A DNA stretch of 64,000 nucleotides from positions 4,136,501 through 4,200,500 of the forward strand of contig NZ_JQNJ01000001.1 of NCBI RefSeq assembly GCF_000745185.1, in the 5' to 3' direction. Position 1 is the stretch's first letter. Every line of letters starts with the position of its first letter. Below the pieces are notes generated by a model, which was not told where the DNA came from, did no database searches, and worked only from the letters and a program-made list of their open reading frames with translations. The position numbers and the translations under genes were made by a program. This document shows positions 9,335-17,941 of this stretch, piece after piece. Origin of the DNA: Muricauda sp. MAR_2010_75. GTDB lineage: Bacteria; Bacteroidota; Bacteroidia; Flavobacteriales; Flavobacteriaceae.

Positions 9335-9876
9335 GAAAATTTAAGTCGTCCCGGGAAAGTAGGGTCGCCATAACGGAACTGATGCTTCCCTCCCATTCCA
9401 ATTTTGGCGGGAAGGTACACGGAGGGCACATTCTTAATCTTATGGACCAAATTGCCTTTGCATGCGCTTCCAAGCACTCGCAGAGTTACTGTGTTACCGC
9501 ATCTGTGAATCGGGTAGATTTTTTAAACCCCATTGATGTTGGGGAATTGGTAACCTTGAAAGCTTCCATCAACTATACCGGAAAAACCTCCATGGTGGTT
9601 GGGGTTAGAGTTGAATCTGAAAATGTGACCACCGGAGAAGTAAAGCATTGTAACTCCTCCTATTTCACCATGGTGTCCAAAGGGAAGGATGGTAAAAACA
9701 AAACAGTTCCTGGATTGATCCTAAAAACCAAACAGGATATCCGCCGGTTTGCCCGAAGCAAGGAACGGAAACAGTCCGCGTTCAGTCGCGATAACAAGTA
9801 CGAATCCACCAACTTTAAGGTAAACGAGTTTTTGGAGTTTTTGGAAGGGGAAAATGCTAAGATGGATTTGGATTAA
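9331..9876 (+). CDS. Acyl-CoA thioesterase, hotdog fold
   Basis: A 181-residue member of the YciA/BACH hotdog thioesterase family, which hydrolyses acyl-CoA to free acid and CoA. The family segment FGGKVHGGHILNLMDQIAF (about residues 25-43) has the catalytic-type Asp, and the second strand region YCVTASVNRVDFLNPI follows. The C-terminal 40 residues are basic and variable. It starts with a 4-base overlap on the preceding gene. Its 3' end overlaps the convergent pgl gene by 20 bases. The chain-length preference cannot be read from the sequence. Confidence 0.88.
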   Translation: MRKFKSSRESRVAITELMLPSHSNFGGKVHGGHILNLMDQIAFACASKHSQSYCVTASVNRVDFLNPIDVGELVTLKASINYTGKTSMVVGVRVESENVTTGEVKHCNSSYFTMVSKGKDGKNKTVPGLILKTKQDIRRFARSKERKQSAFSRDNKYESTNFKVNEFLEFLEGENAKMDLD

Positions 9877-10582
9877 GGTCTGCTGCCGCGTCCTTATCCA
9901 AGAACCAAACCAGATTTCCAGATTTTGGGTCAACCAATGCGGCCGGATAATCCTTTGAACCTTCTGTTTTTTCAACAACAGCTTTGACCTTTTCTGCTTT
10001 TGATGCACCTGTCACCAAAAAAGCCACTTCCTTGGCCGTATTGATGACCTTTCCATTAATGGAAACCCTGTTTTGACCAGAATCGGGATGCGTGGCCACC
10101 ACACAATGGTCTTCCACGTTCCATAAATTAATTTGATGCGGAAAAATGGAGGCGGTATGTCCGTCATCACCCATGCCCAAAATGACCAAATCAAATTGGG
10201 GCGTGCCTTCTATCTCATCCAAATTGATTTCCAACAGATTGGCATAACAAATAGCTTCTGTTTTAGGCTCTTCTTCTCCTCTGATTCTATGGATATTGGC
10301 TTCAGGTACCTCAATTTTCGAAAACAAGTGCTCCATGGTCATTTTGTAGTTGCTTTCATCATCCGTGGGAGGCACACAACGCTCATCGCCCCAATAAAAA
10401 TGGACTTTGTTCCAATCCACTTTATCGGAAAAGTGCTCCGTCAATACATCAAACACAATCTTTGGGGTGCTTCCTCCTGACAGCGCTACATGAAATACCT
10501 TCCCTGTATTGGCTTTCTCCACAAAATAGGCAGAAAACTGTTCCGCTACTTCTTGTCTATCCTTATAAATTCTTAAGTCCAT
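9857..10582 (-). CDS. pgl: 6-phosphogluconolactonase
   Basis: A 241-residue DevB/Pgl-type lactonase that hydrolyses 6-phosphogluconolactone, the second step of the oxidative pentose-phosphate pathway. The family motifs are VALSGGSTPK near residue 33, HFYWGDERCVPP near 62 and LVILGMGDDGHTASIFP near 129-145. It lies 66 bases downstream of zwf on the same strand, so the two steps are probably co-transcribed. The gap between them is filled by a 7-base tandem repeat. The end overlaps the thioesterase gene tail-to-tail. Confidence 0.95.
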   Translation of the reverse strand: MDLRIYKDRQEVAEQFSAYFVEKANTGKVFHVALSGGSTPKIVFDVLTEHFSDKVDWNKVHFYWGDERCVPPTDDESNYKMTMEHLFSKIEVPEANIHRIRGEEEPKTEAICYANLLEINLDEIEGTPQFDLVILGMGDDGHTASIFPHQINLWNVEDHCVVATHPDSGQNRVSINGKVINTAKEVAFLVTGASKAEKVKAVVEKTEGSKDYPAALVDPKSGNLVWFLDKDAAADLNPNPS

Positions 10583-10598
10583 AATAATTACAATTCAG

Positions 10599-10646
10599 TC
10601 CTAACTCCTAACTCCTAACTCCTAACTCCTAACTCCTAACTCCTAA
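10599..10646. repeat. 7-base tandem repeat between zwf and pgl
   Basis: Six exact copies of TCCTAAC followed by TCCTAA (GTTAGGA on the transcribed strand). It fills most of the 66-base gap and ends two bases from the zwf stop codon. Such an array can change copy number by slippage. Being between genes it would change spacing or RNA folding, not reading frame. Confidence 0.95.
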
Positions 10647-10648
10647 AA

Positions 10649-12178
10649 CTAACAAATCACACAATAGCCTGGATCATCAGCCAAGTTTTCTCCCGGATTA
10701 CGCCAAATTCCATTTCCATCAATTAAATCGTCAGCATTCTCAGGGCCCCAAACCCCAGCGGCATACCCATACATCCGTACATCCTCCCCACTTTTCCAAT
10801 AGTTAAGGATAGGATCCACGAATTCCCACGCGGCCTCCACCTCATCAGCTCTAGCGTATAGTGTAGCATCGCCCTGCATGGCATCCAACAACAGTCGCTC
10901 ATACGCTTCCATAACATAGGTTTCTGCCAAACTGGAATAGTAAAAGTCCATATTGGCACGCTCCACTTTAAAGCCCTGGCCGGGCACCTTCACGCCAAAC
11001 TTGATTAAAATACCTTCATCAGGCTGGATTCGGATAACCAATTTATTATCGCGGTGCATCCCCGATTCCTGAAAAATTTGGTGGTGGGGCTCCTTAAAGT
11101 GAATCACAATTTCCGTAACCTTGGTAGGCATACGCTTGGCCGTTCGCACATAAAAAGGGGTGCCGTGCCAACGCCAATTATCCACATAGAATTTAATGGC
11201 TGCATAGGTTTCCGTGGTGGAATTGGGGTCTACCCCATCCTCTTCGCGATAGCCTTTTACCTTCTTGCCACTGACTTCGGAGGCTACGTATTGAGCTCGA
11301 ATAGTATTATCGAACAAGGTCTTTTCATCTTTCATAACCCGAAGTGATTTTAAGGCCTTCACCTTCTCATTCCGAATTTCCTCGGGTTGGTCTCCGATAG
11401 GAGGTTCCATCACCACCAAGGAAACCAACTGCAATAAATGGTTTTGGAACATATCCCGTAGCGCCCCAGATTTGTCATAATAGCCTCCCCGTTTTTCCAC
11501 CCCTACGCTCTCGGCATTGGTAATCTCCACATGATGAATGTAGTTTCGGTTCCAAAGGGGTTCAAAAATGCTGTTGGAAAAACGCGTAACCAACAAGTTC
11601 TGTACGGTTTCCTTTCCCAAATAATGGTCGATACGATAAATCTGGTGTTCCTCAAAAAATCGGTGCAGTCCCTTGTTCAGTTTTTGTGCTGTTTCCAAAC
11701 TGTACCCAAACGGTTTTTCCACAATCAGACGTTTCCAACCATGGTTTTGGGTGTTCATTTCTGCATCGGCTAGGTTTTTGGCCACGGTTTCATACAATGT
11801 AGGAGGTGTTGAAAGGTAGTAAATGATATTCCCCGAAGTATTGTGCTTATCCTTCAGTTCCTCAACACGCTTTCTCAAGTCCCCATAATCCGTATCATAA
11901 TCCGCACCTAAATCCTCATAATAGAGCATATTGGCAAAACTATTGGCTTTTTCGATTCCAGCATCTTTGATTTTATCTTTCAGATACGGGCTTTTGTGGA
12001 CCACTCTGTCCCTAAAATCGGCATCGTTTAAATTACTCCGACTGGCACCCAACACCACAAAATTCTTGGGAAGGTGTCCAGCCAAATAGAGATTGAACAG
12101 GCCGGGTATCAGTTTTCTCGCTGTTAAGTCGCCCGATGCCCCAAAAATTACCAGCATCTGGTTGTCAGTCTTCTTCAT
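10649..12178 (-). CDS. zwf: Glucose-6-phosphate 1-dehydrogenase
   Basis: A 509-residue enzyme that oxidises glucose-6-phosphate to 6-phosphogluconolactone and makes NADPH. It has the N-terminal dinucleotide fold with FGASGDLTARKLIPGLFNLY (residues 12-31), the substrate motif RIDHYLGKE near 182-190 and EKPFGYSLETAQ near 154. Length is normal for the family. It is transcribed divergently from gnd across a 163-base gap and is followed by pgl, so all three oxidative pentose-phosphate enzymes are clustered. Confidence 0.97.
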   Translation of the reverse strand: MKKTDNQMLVIFGASGDLTARKLIPGLFNLYLAGHLPKNFVVLGASRSNLNDADFRDRVVHKSPYLKDKIKDAGIEKANSFANMLYYEDLGADYDTDYGDLRKRVEELKDKHNTSGNIIYYLSTPPTLYETVAKNLADAEMNTQNHGWKRLIVEKPFGYSLETAQKLNKGLHRFFEEHQIYRIDHYLGKETVQNLLVTRFSNSIFEPLWNRNYIHHVEITNAESVGVEKRGGYYDKSGALRDMFQNHLLQLVSLVVMEPPIGDQPEEIRNEKVKALKSLRVMKDEKTLFDNTIRAQYVASEVSGKKVKGYREEDGVDPNSTTETYAAIKFYVDNWRWHGTPFYVRTAKRMPTKVTEIVIHFKEPHHQIFQESGMHRDNKLVIRIQPDEGILIKFGVKVPGQGFKVERANMDFYYSSLAETYVMEAYERLLLDAMQGDATLYARADEVEAAWEFVDPILNYWKSGEDVRMYGYAAGVWGPENADDLIDGNGIWRNPGENLADDPGYCVIC

Positions 12179-12256
12179 AACAATATGGGTTTTGCTGCTT
12201 GAGTCTACAAAATTGCCCTTTCATTTCTTCATGGGGCCATTATTATTTGAGCGTAA

Positions 12257-12290
12257 CGAATATAAGGTTTATTTTAGGTTCAGATTTCAA
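12257..12290 (-). promoter_or_regulatory. Possible zwf promoter
   Basis: On the minus strand, TTG (12288-12290), 23 bases, then TATATTCG (12257-12264), seven of eight matches to TAnnTTTG. It sits in the zwf/gnd divergent gap about 80 bases before the zwf start. No convincing box was seen for gnd. Confidence 0.35.
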
Positions 12291-12341
12291 TTAATGGCCT
12301 ACTTAGCGAAGTCTTAACGTAAGAGGTTAAAAATAAAGAAC

Positions 12342-13751
12342 ATGACAAAGAAGTATGATTTTGGGCTGGTTGGCCTTGGCGTAATGGGACGCAATTTTAT
12401 TTTGAATGTGGCGGATAATGGGTTTACCGCTTTTGGAAATGACTTGGATGATGAAAAAGTGAATGCCTTGATCTCTGAAGGTGGAAATACGGAAAAGGTA
12501 GATGCCTCCACCGATGTAAAAACCTTTGTGGATGCACTCGCCACCCCTAGAAAAATTATGCTATTGGTCCCTGCTGGAAAGGTGGTGGACATTGTCATTG
12601 AAAGTTTGCTACCCCATTTGGACAAAGGCGATATTATTATTGATGGAGGAAACTCTTTTTTCACCGATACAGACCGACGCGAGGCCTATCTAAAAGAAAA
12701 AGGCATCAACTTTTTTGGTGCTGGCGTCTCTGGTGGTGCAAAAGGTGCGCGATTGGGACCCAGTATCATGCCGGGTGGGTCACGTGATGCCTATCAACAT
12801 GTAAAACCCATTTTTGAAGCTGTGTCCGCCAAATACAAGGGAGAACCTTGCGTAGCTTATTTGGGTCCGAAATCGGCCGGAAACTATGTGAAGATGGTGC
12901 ATAACGGCATTGAATATGGGTTGATGCAACTCACTTCGGAAATCTATGACCTCCTGAAAAAAGCAGGTGGACTCTCCAACGAAGAACTCCACGAAACGTA
13001 TTCAACTTGGAATGAAGGTCGATTACAATCCTTTTTGGTGGAAATCACTTCAGAAATCTTTGAACAGAAGGATAATTTGGGGGACGGCCATCTCGTCGAT
13101 AAAATATTGGACAAGGCCAAACAGAAAGGAACCGGAAAATGGACTTCCCAAAATGCGATGGATCTTGGTATTCCCGTTCCCACTATAGATGTGGCAGTAA
13201 GCATGCGCGAAATCTCAGCCTTAAAGGACGAGCGTGTCAAAGCAGACGAATTGTATGATCGACCCACGCCAAAAGCAGTAAATAAAATTGATTTTACCAG
13301 CAAAGCGGAACAGGCATTGTATTTTGCCTTTATCATTACCTATGCGCAGGGCATGCACCAATTGGCCGATGCTTCCAAAGAGTATGGCTACGAACTGGAA
13401 TTGGGTGAAATTGGTAAAATCTGGCGAGCTGGGTGCATCATCCGTGCGGCCTTGTTGGCGGACATTACCGAGGCCTACCAAGCGAATGAAAACTTGGAGA
13501 ATTTGTTGCTCTCCCCCTCCTTTGTGGAAAAAGTTCAAGAAACCGTGGCCGCAGCTCGGGAATTGGTCGCCTATGGTGCCACCAACGGTATTCCCCTACC
13601 CGGACTCTCCAATGCCCTTACGTATTTTGATGCCTACACCAGTAGTCAACTGCCGTTGAACCTGATTCAGGCGCAGCGCGACTATTTTGGTTCACATACC
13701 TATGAGCGTGTAGATAAAGAAGGGATTTTCCATACGGAGTGGGAGGAATAA
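12342..13751 (+). CDS. gnd: 6-phosphogluconate dehydrogenase, decarboxylating
   Basis: A 469-residue enzyme that converts 6-phosphogluconate to ribulose-5-phosphate, CO2 and NADPH. The N-terminal Rossmann fold has GLVGLGVMGRNFILN (residues 7-21). The active-site segment GAGVSGGAKGARLGPSIMPGG spans about 126-146, and KMVHNGIEYGLMQL holds the catalytic lysine region near 183. The C-terminal all-helical domain is complete. Divergent from zwf; the secreted peptidase gene follows after 27 bases and may be co-transcribed. Confidence 0.97.
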   Translation: MTKKYDFGLVGLGVMGRNFILNVADNGFTAFGNDLDDEKVNALISEGGNTEKVDASTDVKTFVDALATPRKIMLLVPAGKVVDIVIESLLPHLDKGDIIIDGGNSFFTDTDRREAYLKEKGINFFGAGVSGGAKGARLGPSIMPGGSRDAYQHVKPIFEAVSAKYKGEPCVAYLGPKSAGNYVKMVHNGIEYGLMQLTSEIYDLLKKAGGLSNEELHETYSTWNEGRLQSFLVEITSEIFEQKDNLGDGHLVDKILDKAKQKGTGKWTSQNAMDLGIPVPTIDVAVSMREISALKDERVKADELYDRPTPKAVNKIDFTSKAEQALYFAFIITYAQGMHQLADASKEYGYELELGEIGKIWRAGCIIRAALLADITEAYQANENLENLLLSPSFVEKVQETVAAARELVAYGATNGIPLPGLSNALTYFDAYTSSQLPLNLIQAQRDYFGSHTYERVDKEGIFHTEWEE

Positions 13752-13778
13752 ACTAGATAACCAACTAAACCCAACAAA

Positions 13779-15809
13779 ATGAAAAAACTACTCAACCTAA
13801 TGCTCTTTGTCGCCCTTATCCCTTTGGGATATGGCCAAGTGCAGTCCAACTTGGAACTCTTGGACATCTTTAACATGGAAATGGTCACCGACCCACAAAT
13901 TTCACCAGATGGTTCCAAAATCATCTATGTTCGAAATTTTAAGGATGTCATGACCGATAAAAACCTATCCAACCTTTGGATCGTGAATTTTGATGGTTCC
14001 AACAACCGCCCATTGACCACTGGAAACCACAACGATTTCTATCCCAGATGGTCACATGATGGTTCCAAAATCATTTTTAAGTCGAATAGGGCTGATGATA
14101 AAATGAAACTCTACCTGATGTGGTTGGACACCAAGGAAACCATGGCCTTGACCAATACGCCGCAGACCCCCGGGCAGGTTTCTTGGTCTTATGACGATAA
14201 GTATTTAGCCTTCAGCATGTTTATACCAAAAGAAAACCCTTCTATTGTGAAGCTTCCAGCCAAACCTGAAGGAGCGAAATGGAATGACCCGCCCAAGTAC
14301 ATTGACCAAATGAACTATCGTGGGGATGGGCAAGGCTACTTGAAAGGTGGAAACACACAATTGTTTACGTTACCTATCAGTGGAGGTACTCCCAAACAGC
14401 TCACCTTTACCGATTTTGACCATGGAGGCCCAATTTGGTCCAAAGACAATTCCCATTTGTATTTCAGTGCCAATTTCCACGAGGATGAGGAATTTAAACC
14501 AGCCAATAGCGAAATCTACAGCATTAGCGTTTCCGATGGCAAGATTACACCCCTAACCGACCGTTTTGGTCCCGATGGGAACCCCGTTTTGTCACCAGAT
14601 GGATCTAAAATTGCGTATTTGGGCTATGACGATAAATTTCAGGGCTATCAATTGACCGAATTATATGTCATGAATTCAGACGGCAGCGGTTCGCAGTTGA
14701 TTTCTGGAAATTTTGACCGTGATGTGGAGGACATGGCCTGGAACAGCAAGGGCAATGGCTTTTATTTTAGCTATACGGATCAGGGAATGGGCAAATTGGC
14801 TTCCATGAGCTTGTCCGGTGCTGTTGAAGACATTACCGATGAATTAGGTGGTCTTAATTTGGGAAGACCCTACAACGGTGCCAGTTTTTCGGCTTCAACC
14901 AATGGGAAATTTGCATATACCTACGGTACCACAAAACATCCTGCAGATTTAGCAGTGGTGGATTCCAAAAAGAACAAAAAACGACTTACCGCACTGAATG
15001 ATGACCTCTTTGCCTTCAAAAATTTGGGCAATGTGGAGGAAATTTGGTGGGAGTCCTCCTATGACCAACGTAAAATTCAGGGTTGGGTCGTAACCCCTCC
15101 AGATTTTGACCCTTCCAAAAAATATCCGATGATCTTGGAAATCCACGGTGGTCCCTTTCAAAGTTATGGGGCGGTGTATTCAGCAGAAATACAGGCGTAT
15201 GCTGCTGAAGGCTACGTGGTGCTCTATTCCAACCCCAGGGGAAGTACCAGCTACGGGGAGGAATTTGGGAACCTCATCCACCATGACTATCCAAATCATG
15301 ATTATGACGACTTAATGTCGGGAGTGGATGCAGTGCTGGCTAAAGGTTATGTGGATGAAAATAATCTTTTTGTGACCGGAGGTAGTGGCGGTGGTGTGCT
15401 TACCGCATGGATCGTGGGCAAAACAAATCGATTTAAAGCTGCTGTTGTGGCCAAACCCGTCATCAACTGGACCAGCTTTGTGTTGTATGCCGATGCCCTG
15501 CCCTTTTTCTCCAAATATTGGTTTGGGAAAAAACCTTGGGAAGACCCAGAAAATTACATGCGACGTTCTCCATTGACCTATGTAGGCAATGTGACCACGC
15601 CCACCATGCTCATGACTGGTGAAGAAGATTATCGCACACCGATCGCGGAATCTGAACAATTTTATGCTGCACTGAAATTGCAAAATGTGGAAACGGCCAT
15701 GGTTCGAATTCCGGGTGCCTCACATGGCATCGCCAACAGACCTAGCAATTTAATAGCAAAAATTGCAAGTGTTTTGGCTTGGTTTGAAAAATATAAAGAC
15801 AAGGATTAA
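13779..15809 (+). CDS. Secreted S9 family prolyl oligopeptidase-type peptidase
   Basis: A 676-residue exported serine peptidase. The signal peptide MKKLLNLMLFVALIPLGYGQ is followed by a WD40-like/TolB-type beta-propeller (about residues 30-420, with repeated DGSKI units). The C-terminal alpha/beta hydrolase has nucleophile S536 in GGSGGG, D617 in GEEDYRTP and H649 in GASHG. The propeller usually restricts access to short peptides. It lies 27 bases after gnd; no metabolic link is evident. A dipeptidyl- or acylaminoacyl-peptidase activity is possible; the sequence does not decide. Confidence 0.92.
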   Translation: MKKLLNLMLFVALIPLGYGQVQSNLELLDIFNMEMVTDPQISPDGSKIIYVRNFKDVMTDKNLSNLWIVNFDGSNNRPLTTGNHNDFYPRWSHDGSKIIFKSNRADDKMKLYLMWLDTKETMALTNTPQTPGQVSWSYDDKYLAFSMFIPKENPSIVKLPAKPEGAKWNDPPKYIDQMNYRGDGQGYLKGGNTQLFTLPISGGTPKQLTFTDFDHGGPIWSKDNSHLYFSANFHEDEEFKPANSEIYSISVSDGKITPLTDRFGPDGNPVLSPDGSKIAYLGYDDKFQGYQLTELYVMNSDGSGSQLISGNFDRDVEDMAWNSKGNGFYFSYTDQGMGKLASMSLSGAVEDITDELGGLNLGRPYNGASFSASTNGKFAYTYGTTKHPADLAVVDSKKNKKRLTALNDDLFAFKNLGNVEEIWWESSYDQRKIQGWVVTPPDFDPSKKYPMILEIHGGPFQSYGAVYSAEIQAYAAEGYVVLYSNPRGSTSYGEEFGNLIHHDYPNHDYDDLMSGVDAVLAKGYVDENNLFVTGGSGGGVLTAWIVGKTNRFKAAVVAKPVINWTSFVLYADALPFFSKYWFGKKPWEDPENYMRRSPLTYVGNVTTPTMLMTGEEDYRTPIAESEQFYAALKLQNVETAMVRIPGASHGIANRPSNLIAKIASVLAWFEKYKDKD

Positions 15810-15891
15810 AATTAAGAAAACCACCTTTTTTTCAGAATACTAAGAATCAGTATATTACTGCTTCATTAAACACCAACCTTAAATTAGTAGT

Positions 15892-16383
15892 ATGAAGAAA
15901 ATTGTTTTTCCATTGACATTTCTTGTTTTAGCCTGTAATCAAACTCCGAAGGATACTGAGGTTACAACGGAAGAACCCGTTATTGAAACCATTGATGTTG
16001 CCGCAGAAGTAGAGGCCATCAATCAACTTCGTTCATCCTTTCAACAGGCCATCAAAGAAAAAAGGTACGGCGATCTGCCCCAGTATGCCACAACAGATAT
16101 GAAGGGAGTTTCCCCTGGTAGTGCTGATTGGCTGGAATACAAAAAACAACGTGAAGCCCGCTTGGGAAAATTCAGCTATGATAGCATCATCATGACTCCA
16201 GAGGAAACCGTTGTGGTAAGTGATTCCGTTGCCTATGATTACGGTACCAGTAAAGTATACTATACCAATGATAAAGGTGAGTCGGTTGAATTACAAGATA
16301 CTTTTATCGTCATTCTTAAAAAAGATAAGGAGGATAATCAATGGAAGATACACCGCGAGGTGGCTTCAGCCATTGTAGAATGA
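15892..16383 (+). CDS. Lipoprotein with SnoaL/DUF4440-like domain
   Basis: A 163-residue lipoprotein. The signal peptide MKKIVFPLTFLVLAC ends in a lipobox cysteine at residue 15. After an acidic Thr/Glu-rich linker comes an NTF2-like fold of the SnoaL/DUF4440 kind: helix VEAINQLRSSFQQAIKEKRY, DLPQYATTDM, then strands ending WKIHREVAS. Such domains bind small ligands or act as non-enzymatic partners, and no catalytic residues are evident. It is a single-gene unit with its own terminator. Confidence 0.7.
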   Translation: MKKIVFPLTFLVLACNQTPKDTEVTTEEPVIETIDVAAEVEAINQLRSSFQQAIKEKRYGDLPQYATTDMKGVSPGSADWLEYKKQREARLGKFSYDSIIMTPEETVVVSDSVAYDYGTSKVYYTNDKGESVELQDTFIVILKKDKEDNQWKIHREVASAIVE

Positions 16384-16408
16384 GCGTTTCGCATGTTCAA
16401 AAAAATTA

Positions 16409-16442
16409 GAAAGCCCATGTTACAATTGTAGCATGGGCTTTC
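16409..16442. terminator. Hairpin terminator between convergent genes
   Basis: Eleven-pair stem gaaagcccatg/catgggctttc around the inner palindrome tacaattgta. On the minus strand it is followed by TCTAATTTTTTT, so it fits the efflux operon's end well. The plus-strand T tract is weaker. Confidence 0.75.
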
Positions 16443-16513
16443 ACTTTTGAGATGACCGATAGCCTTATAAGTAGGCATAACAACAACACTATCAATCCTA
16501 GATTCAGGGCACT

Positions 16514-17941
16514 CTAGTTCCAGCCGCCGCCCAAGGCCCGGTACATGGTAACCTGGGCCAATAGCTGGTCTTTTTTGGTCTCTACCAGTTCCATTCTGGA
16601 CTCCAATGCCTCACGCTGTGCCAACAACACCTCAATGTATTCCACCCTAGCGGATTGGAACAAACGTGTGGATAGGTCGATGGATTCCGTTAGGGCTTGC
16701 ACTTGACCGTTTTTTAATTCATAGCTCATTTTTAGATTGTCGATGTTGGACAACTGATTGGCCACTTCGATATACGCATTTAAAATGGCCTTCTCGTATT
16801 CGTACACCGCTTGCAATTGTCGGTCTGTGGCATTCTTGTACTGCGCTTTTATCGCATTTCTGTTGATCAACGGCGCTACCATATCCCCCATGACCGAATA
16901 CAACACGGACTCTGGGGTGGTGGTCAAATACTTCGTGTCAAATGCTTGCAATCCTGCTCCCGCCTTAATAGTGAATTGGGGATAAAAACTGGCTCTGGCC
17001 GCTTTAGTGTCCAATTTGGCTGCTGCCAATTCAAATTCCGCTTGACGCACATCTGGGCGGTTTTGCAACAATTGCGAAGGTATCCCCGCGTAGATGGTGT
17101 CAATGGACATATCAATGAAATTGTCCGATGTCCTCTGAATATGTTGGGGCGACCTACCGATCAAAAAATTAAGTCTGTTCTCCGTTTCCACGATTTCCTG
17201 TTGGATTTCATACTTATGGCTTTGGTTTTTCATCACCTCTGCCTGAAAACGTTTTACGGCCAACTCAGTCGCTCTAGCTGCCTGCTTCTGCAGTTTTACC
17301 ATTTTTAAGGCATTCTGCTGTATTTCCAAGTTTTGGTCAATGATGGACAACTGATTGTCCAACGCCATCAACTCATAATAGGAGTCAGCAATCTCAGCCA
17401 CCAAATTGGTCACCATGAAATTTTTGCCCTCAACACTGGACAGATATTCAAAAACAGCCGCTTTCTTCTCATTGCGCAACTTTTTCCATACATCCAGTTC
17501 CCAGGTGGCAAAGGCACCCACCATGTAATCGGTGAGCGGTTCGGGGAACTCCGCCCCTTCCTTTACTTCAAGGTTCTTTTCCACAGCCCCATTGCGGGTA
17601 TATTCCCCCACTTTTTCAACTTCAGCACCTGCTTGGATGTTCACAAAAGGTAAGTACTCTCCTTTTTTGGCCTGAATGCCATTCTTGGCTATATCCACCT
17701 GTTGAAGCATAATGTTCAACTCTTGGTTGTTTACCAAAGCAGTATCAATCAACGCAACGAGGTTTGGGTCTTTAAAAAAGTCCTTCCATTGCACCAAGCC
17801 TGTATTTGTGGTATCGGTGGACTGATTCTGATATTGCTCGGGAACAGAAGTGCTTTCATCCCGAATCTCTCGCGTGGGCACACAAGAATACAGGGCCACT
17901 ACAGCGAGAACACCTATCACATATGATTTACTATTCTTCAT
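16514..17941 (-). CDS. TolC/NodT-type outer-membrane efflux lipoprotein
   Basis: A 475-residue outer-membrane factor, the exit duct of the efflux system encoded upstream. The lipoprotein signal peptide is MKNSKSYVIGVLAVVALYSC, followed by two TolC-type repeats of long helices and short barrel strands (for example YYELMALDNQLSIIDQNLEI near 195-215 and RPDVRQAEFELAAAKLDTK near 295). The ATG at 17941 lies inside the last codons of the pump gene (11-base overlap); an in-frame start at 17971 is deeper in that gene and less likely. Last gene of a three-gene operon. Confidence 0.92.
   Translation of the reverse strand: MKNSKSYVIGVLAVVALYSCVPTREIRDESTSVPEQYQNQSTDTTNTGLVQWKDFFKDPNLVALIDTALVNNQELNIMLQQVDIAKNGIQAKKGEYLPFVNIQAGAEVEKVGEYTRNGAVEKNLEVKEGAEFPEPLTDYMVGAFATWELDVWKKLRNEKKAAVFEYLSSVEGKNFMVTNLVAEIADSYYELMALDNQLSIIDQNLEIQQNALKMVKLQKQAARATELAVKRFQAEVMKNQSHKYEIQQEIVETENRLNFLIGRSPQHIQRTSDNFIDMSIDTIYAGIPSQLLQNRPDVRQAEFELAAAKLDTKAARASFYPQFTIKAGAGLQAFDTKYLTTTPESVLYSVMGDMVAPLINRNAIKAQYKNATDRQLQAVYEYEKAILNAYIEVANQLSNIDNLKMSYELKNGQVQALTESIDLSTRLFQSARVEYIEVLLAQREALESRMELVETKKDQLLAQVTMYRALGGGWN

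Noticed and set aside
10599..10646. CRISPR-like regular repeat
   Set aside because: The units are 7 bases with no spacers; it is a simple tandem repeat.
12179..12341. Shared operator for zwf and gnd
   Set aside because: No convincing dyad was found in the divergent gap; only a partial zwf promoter match.
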